A DNA stretch of 64,000 bases from Vibrio cyclitrophicus (lineage in GTDB: Bacteria > Pseudomonadota > Gammaproteobacteria > Enterobacterales > Vibrionaceae): positions 124,001 to 188,000 of the forward strand of contig NZ_AP025480.1 of the NCBI RefSeq assembly GCF_024347435.1. The letters run 5' to 3'. Position 1 is the stretch's first letter. Each line of letters starts with the position of its first letter. The translations under genes and the position numbers were made by a program. The notes under the pieces are model-generated. The model did no database searches, was not told the DNA's origin, and saw only the letters and a list, made by a program, of their open reading frames with translations. Positions 61,151 through 64,000 of the stretch are shown here, piece by piece.

Positions 61151-62308
61151 TTAAGAATCTTTTTTATCTTCGTTCTGCGCTTTGTCCTTTGATGAGCCGT
61201 TATCTGATTTTGAATCTGATGAGTTGTCGTCTACTAGAGTTTCCTCTGGCTCGTCCTCTTCATCGCGGTTTTCGATAACACCGTGTGTCTCTTTCCACGT
61301 TTCCCAGCGTTGGAACGCCAGTTCTTGCATATCGGTGGTTTTGTCCGCTTCATCGACGATCTCTTCACCAACTAAGTGTTCAAAGATATCTTCTAGGGTA
61401 ATGATGCCTTGAATCGTACCGTATTCATCAACCACTAAAGATAGTTGAAGGCGGTTTGCCATCATCTGGTCAAAGGCTTTAGCCAAACCCATATTGTTCA
61501 GCAACACGTGGATAGGGCGCATAACTTCACCCAGAGCTTTTTCGCCACAACCTGCTTGCTGCAATCTAAATAGCTCTAAGCGGTGTACAAAACCAATGAT
61601 GTTGTCACTCTGCTCGCTGTAAATCAACGGACGTGAGAATGGCGTGTCTTTATGTTGTTCTAGGAACGTATTGACACTCATTTCCGCATCAACACGGAAT
61701 ACCACTGGACGTGGTGTCATTACCTGAGTCACGGGTACATCTTGAATACCCAGTAGGTTGCTCAGAATTTTTGACTCACCTTCTGCAAACTCGCCGCTCT
61801 CTTTTGCCAAAATCGCCATTGCAGATAACTCATCACGCATTTTTGGTGCTTGGTGGCCACGAGCAAGACGTTTGGTGATCTGTTCTGAGAACCATACAAA
61901 CGGTGTTAGGAAGAATACCATCCAGCGCAGCACGCTTGCCGAAGCAGGAGCAAGTTGACGCCAGTAGGTTGCACCAATGGTTTTTGGAACAATCTCAGAC
62001 AACACCAAAATACCTAGCGTTAGCACGGCTGAGAAGACACCTAACCATTGGCTACCAAAAACAACAGCCGCTTGTGCACCTGCTGTCGCAGCACCGATAG
62101 TATGCGCGATGGTGTTGAGCGTTAAAATTGACGCAAGCGGGCGGTCAATATCTGTTTTCAGTTTGTCTAATGACTCTGCTGCAGGGTGCCCATTTTGTTT
62201 TAGTTGAGCAATATAGCTCGGACTAATACTCAAAAGTACAGCTTCCAAAACAGAACAAATAAAAGAAACTCCAATGGCAATGGAGACGTAAATAGTTAGC
62301 AGCAGCAT
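61151..62308 (-). CDS. CNNM (DUF21) transmembrane and CBS-domain protein
   Basis: The 385-residue inner-membrane protein has an N-terminal CNNM domain of about four hydrophobic segments (residues 1-150; SEIVPKTIG is a family signature). A CBS pair follows at about 195-320 (VMTPRPVVFRVDAEMS..., RLQLSLVVDEYGTIQGIITLEDIFEHLVGEEIVDE), then a long acidic, Ser/Asp/Lys-rich tail of about 40 residues. Relatives (CorB/CorC, YtfL) are linked to Mg2+ or Co2+ transport and resistance; the CBS pair probably binds adenine nucleotides. It lacks a C-terminal CorC/HlyC transporter-associated domain, so it is shorter than many family members. Confidence 0.88.
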   Translation of the reverse strand: MLLLTIYVSIAIGVSFICSVLEAVLLSISPSYIAQLKQNGHPAAESLDKLKTDIDRPLASILTLNTIAHTIGAATAGAQAAVVFGSQWLGVFSAVLTLGILVLSEIVPKTIGATYWRQLAPASASVLRWMVFFLTPFVWFSEQITKRLARGHQAPKMRDELSAMAILAKESGEFAEGESKILSNLLGIQDVPVTQVMTPRPVVFRVDAEMSVNTFLEQHKDTPFSRPLIYSEQSDNIIGFVHRLELFRLQQAGCGEKALGEVMRPIHVLLNNMGLAKAFDQMMANRLQLSLVVDEYGTIQGIITLEDIFEHLVGEEIVDEADKTTDMQELAFQRWETWKETHGVIENRDEEDEPEETLVDDNSSDSKSDNGSSKDKAQNEDKKDS

Positions 62309-62466
62309 GTTTGCCCTTAAATTAAATTGTACGCTTTAGCAGCGATTCAGCGTGGATTATAGAGATAAAGTAGTGGTTAGGTCATCATTAATTTTGCTCT
62401 CAGCCCCTTTTAAACAAGGGCTTGCCATCGAAATTCAGTAACAAATTGTGAGTTATTACTCATATT

Positions 62467-62538
62467 ATGGCTAAAACTCCGTCATTAGAGCTAAAGATCG
62501 ACGACAAACCTTTGCCAGATGGGGCATTTATGTTTTAG
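62467..62538 (+). CDS. Possible 23-codon small open reading frame before hupA
   Basis: ATG at 62467 opens a frame for MAKTPSLELKIDDKPLPDGAF plus two residues, ending TAG at 62536-62538, 40 bases before hupA. It lacks a clear Shine-Dalgarno. The sequence looks protein-like and could be a leader peptide, a relic of an older gene, or chance. Confidence 0.2.
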   Translation: MAKTPSLELKIDDKPLPDGAFMF

Positions 62539-62578
62539 AGTGAATTGAATTCAAAAATACAAAGAAGGGAAACCTAAA

Positions 62579-62851
62579 ATGAACAAGACTCAATTAATCG
62601 ACTTTATTGCTGAAAAAGCGGACCTTTCTAAAGCACAAGCTAAAGCTGCTCTAGAAGCGACTCTTGGTGGTGTTACAGATGCTCTTAAAGACGGCGATCA
62701 AGTTCAGCTAATTGGTTTTGGTACTTTTAAAGTAAACCACCGTGCAGCTCGCACTGGTCGTAACCCAAAAACTGGTGATGAGATCCAAATCGCTGCGGCA
62801 AATGTTCCAGCATTTGTTGCAGGTAAAGCGCTGAAAGATTCAGTGAAATAA
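62579..62851 (+). CDS. hupA: DNA-binding protein HU-alpha
   Basis: HU bends and compacts DNA as a dimer and is a major nucleoid protein. The 90-residue protein begins [22 protein letters not shown] and contains the flexible arm [45 protein letters not shown]. The arm carries the conserved Pro that intercalates DNA. AAGAAGGGAAACC lies before the ATG. The hupA-yjaH-purD neighbourhood resembles E. coli. Confidence 0.98.
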   Translation: MNKTQLIDFIAEKADLSKAQAKAALEATLGGVTDALKDGDQVQLIGFGTFKVNHRAARTGRNPKTGDEIQIAAANVPAFVAGKALKDSVK

Positions 62852-62897
62852 TCTAAACTGTACCGAGGTAGTCGTATTCCACCTCGGTACAGGTTTT

Positions 62898-63596
62898 ATG
62901 AAAAAAGCATTTCTTCTCGTTTCACTGTTATCTACATTTCTCATTGGCTGTTCTTCAACCAGTCCTCGCACCAACCTAGAGCAATTTGAAACCCACACCG
63001 GCGGCCAAGTTATGGGCGATGCGACGAGTTTCTACTGGGTCACTAACAAGCTAACGCAACCTCATACCTCTGCTGACTATGTCACTATGGGCGATTACGG
63101 CTGGTACAAAACTGACTATGCTTGGTCAGAAGATGTGCTTCGTGAATTTGTCCGTGAAGGCGAGCTACGCGATGACTCACTCTCATTAGTTCCGTATCGT
63201 GTGCATGTGCGTTTCAATCAATCTGGTGAAGCGGTATACCAGCAATATCGCCTTGATGGAAAAGTCCTACCGCTACAGTCGGTTCAACTGGACAGATTTA
63301 AACAGGAAGCGACATCTGCTCTCGACGTTACTGAGAAGCAAAATGATGCAGGGTTAGAGCTTTTACAGGGTTACTGGAATGGTAAAGTGTTTCAGACTTG
63401 TTCTGGTCAGCAATTTACTGACATTGAGTTCAACCAAACATTGCCTAATTTTGTGATTAACCGTTTGTCGTCTGTAGAAAGCTATGGTGCTTTTGTCGGC
63501 AAGGGATCTCTTAGAAAATTATCAGTCGCTGAATTCTTGATGTTGGCAGATGATAACCATCAGTGCATCGCAAGACCATCTTTACTGAAAGAGTAA
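62898..63596 (+). CDS. yjaH: YjaH-like lipoprotein (DUF1481)
   Basis: The 232-residue protein begins with a lipoprotein signal peptide, MKKAFLLVSLLSTFLIGCSS, with the lipidated cysteine at position 18. Residue +2 is Ser, which favours outer-membrane sorting by Lol. The mature part has YHVTMGDYGWYK-like aromatic-rich segments and two more cysteines (FQTCSGQQ and HQCIARPS), which could form a disulfide. Function is unknown. It starts 46 bases after hupA and is likely co-transcribed. Confidence 0.85.
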   Translation: MKKAFLLVSLLSTFLIGCSSTSPRTNLEQFETHTGGQVMGDATSFYWVTNKLTQPHTSADYVTMGDYGWYKTDYAWSEDVLREFVREGELRDDSLSLVPYRVHVRFNQSGEAVYQQYRLDGKVLPLQSVQLDRFKQEATSALDVTEKQNDAGLELLQGYWNGKVFQTCSGQQFTDIEFNQTLPNFVINRLSSVESYGAFVGKGSLRKLSVAEFLMLADDNHQCIARPSLLKE

Positions 63597-63675
63597 AGAA
63601 TATTGAAAAGATATAAGAGTATTTGGCCTACTATAGGCCAAGTGCTGATTAGTCAGTACAAGTACCACTAATCGG

Positions 63676-63712
63676 TAAAAAAGGCGCCTGTTGAGGCGCC
63701 TTTTCTTTTATT
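63676..63712. terminator. Bidirectional terminator between yjaH and purD
   Basis: An AAAAGGCGCCT/AGGCGCCTTTT stem is followed by a T-rich run. It serves the converging genes. Confidence 0.85.
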
Positions 63713-63766
63713 CAATTGCAGTTATTCATTTGCTGATATTCGAATCTAGCCGAATGATGATGTTGA

Positions 63767-64000
63767 TTACTGCTCTTGTTCGCGCGCAATCGCACGATAA
63801 CCGATGTCATTGCGGTGAAACATACCATTCCAGCTAACTTGCTTAGTCAACGCGTAAGCGCGTTCCTGAGCCTCAGAAACCGTGTTACCGAGTGCAGTCG
63901 CACAAAGTACACGACCACCGTTTGTCACCACATCGCCAGCTTGGTTATTTGTCGTACCTGCATGGAAAACCTTTTGGCCTTCAACTTCGCTTGTTGGTAG
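63767..64000 (-). CDS. purD: Phosphoribosylamine-glycine ligase PurD (3' end only)
   Basis: The last 77 codons are present on the minus strand, ending TAA at 63767-63769; the gene continues off the right edge. The sequence carries the C-terminal GARS signature: VFHAGT, VTNGGRVLCATALGNTVSEAQERAY and the final FHRNDIGYRAIAR. PurD makes glycinamide ribonucleotide in purine synthesis. As in E. coli, it lies near hupA, here converging on the hupA-yjaH pair. No frameshift is seen in the visible part. Confidence 0.95.
   Translation of the reverse strand, partial: LPTSEVEGQKVFHAGTTNNQAGDVVTNGGRVLCATALGNTVSEAQERAYALTKQVSWNGMFHRNDIGYRAIAREQEQ

Noticed and set aside
63776..64000. Plus-strand open frame at the right edge
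   Set aside because: It is the antisense of the PurD C-terminus, which reads clearly on the minus strand.

Overview
The window is core chromosome from a gammaproteobacterium, almost certainly a Vibrio and probably of the splendidus clade. The evidence is the 16S sequence, gene order and protein similarity judged from memory; no search was run. About two thirds is protein-coding. The rest is a 17-kb block of three complete tandem rRNA operons.

Layout. 1-8.8 kb: the end of glpG, a FliL-like gene, ubiC-ubiA, an IS50/Tn5-type insertion sequence with a perfect 9-bp target duplication, plsB, dgkA, lexA behind two SOS boxes, and a methyltransferase behind two Fur-like boxes. 8.9-18.6 kb: a DinF-type MATE transporter, sthA, fabR-yijD, trmA, a cobalamin riboswitch with btuB, a PP-loop ATP-binding protein, murI, and a membrane-anchored RRM protein. 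18.8-36 kb: three rrn operons. Their 16S-23S spacers carry no tRNA, Ile-Ala, and Glu-Lys-Val; tRNA-Asp follows the last 5S. 36.5-41.5 kb: pssA, a GNAT acetyltransferase, murB-birA and coaA. 41.6-55.6 kb: the tRNA(Thr-Tyr-Gly-Thr)-tufB unit, secE-nusG, rplKA, rplJL and rpoBC. 56-64 kb: rsd, nudC, hemE, a uracil-DNA-glycosylase-like protein, a D-2-hydroxyacid dehydrogenase, yjaG, a CNNM/CBS membrane protein, hupA, a YjaH-like lipoprotein, and the 3' end of purD.

The order sthA-fabR-yijD-trmA-btuB-murI-rrn-murB-birA-coaA-tRNAs-tufB-secE-nusG-rpl-rpoBC matches the E. coli rrnB neighbourhood as I know it. The single rrnB is here three tandem operons, with pssA and a GNAT gene added. Most genes serve transcription and translation, membrane lipid synthesis (plsB, dgkA, pssA, fabR), quinone and haem synthesis (ubiCA, hemE) and cofactor uptake or activation (btuB, birA, coaA).

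I see no defence island, prophage, integron or CRISPR array. The points most worth a second look are small. They are an IS that split a bidirectional terminator, a candidate minus-strand sRNA between nudC and hemE, a terminator-like hairpin replacing the tRNAs in the first rRNA spacer, Fur boxes before a methyltransferase/MATE pair, a membrane-tethered RRM protein, and a possible 53-codon gene ahead of fabR.
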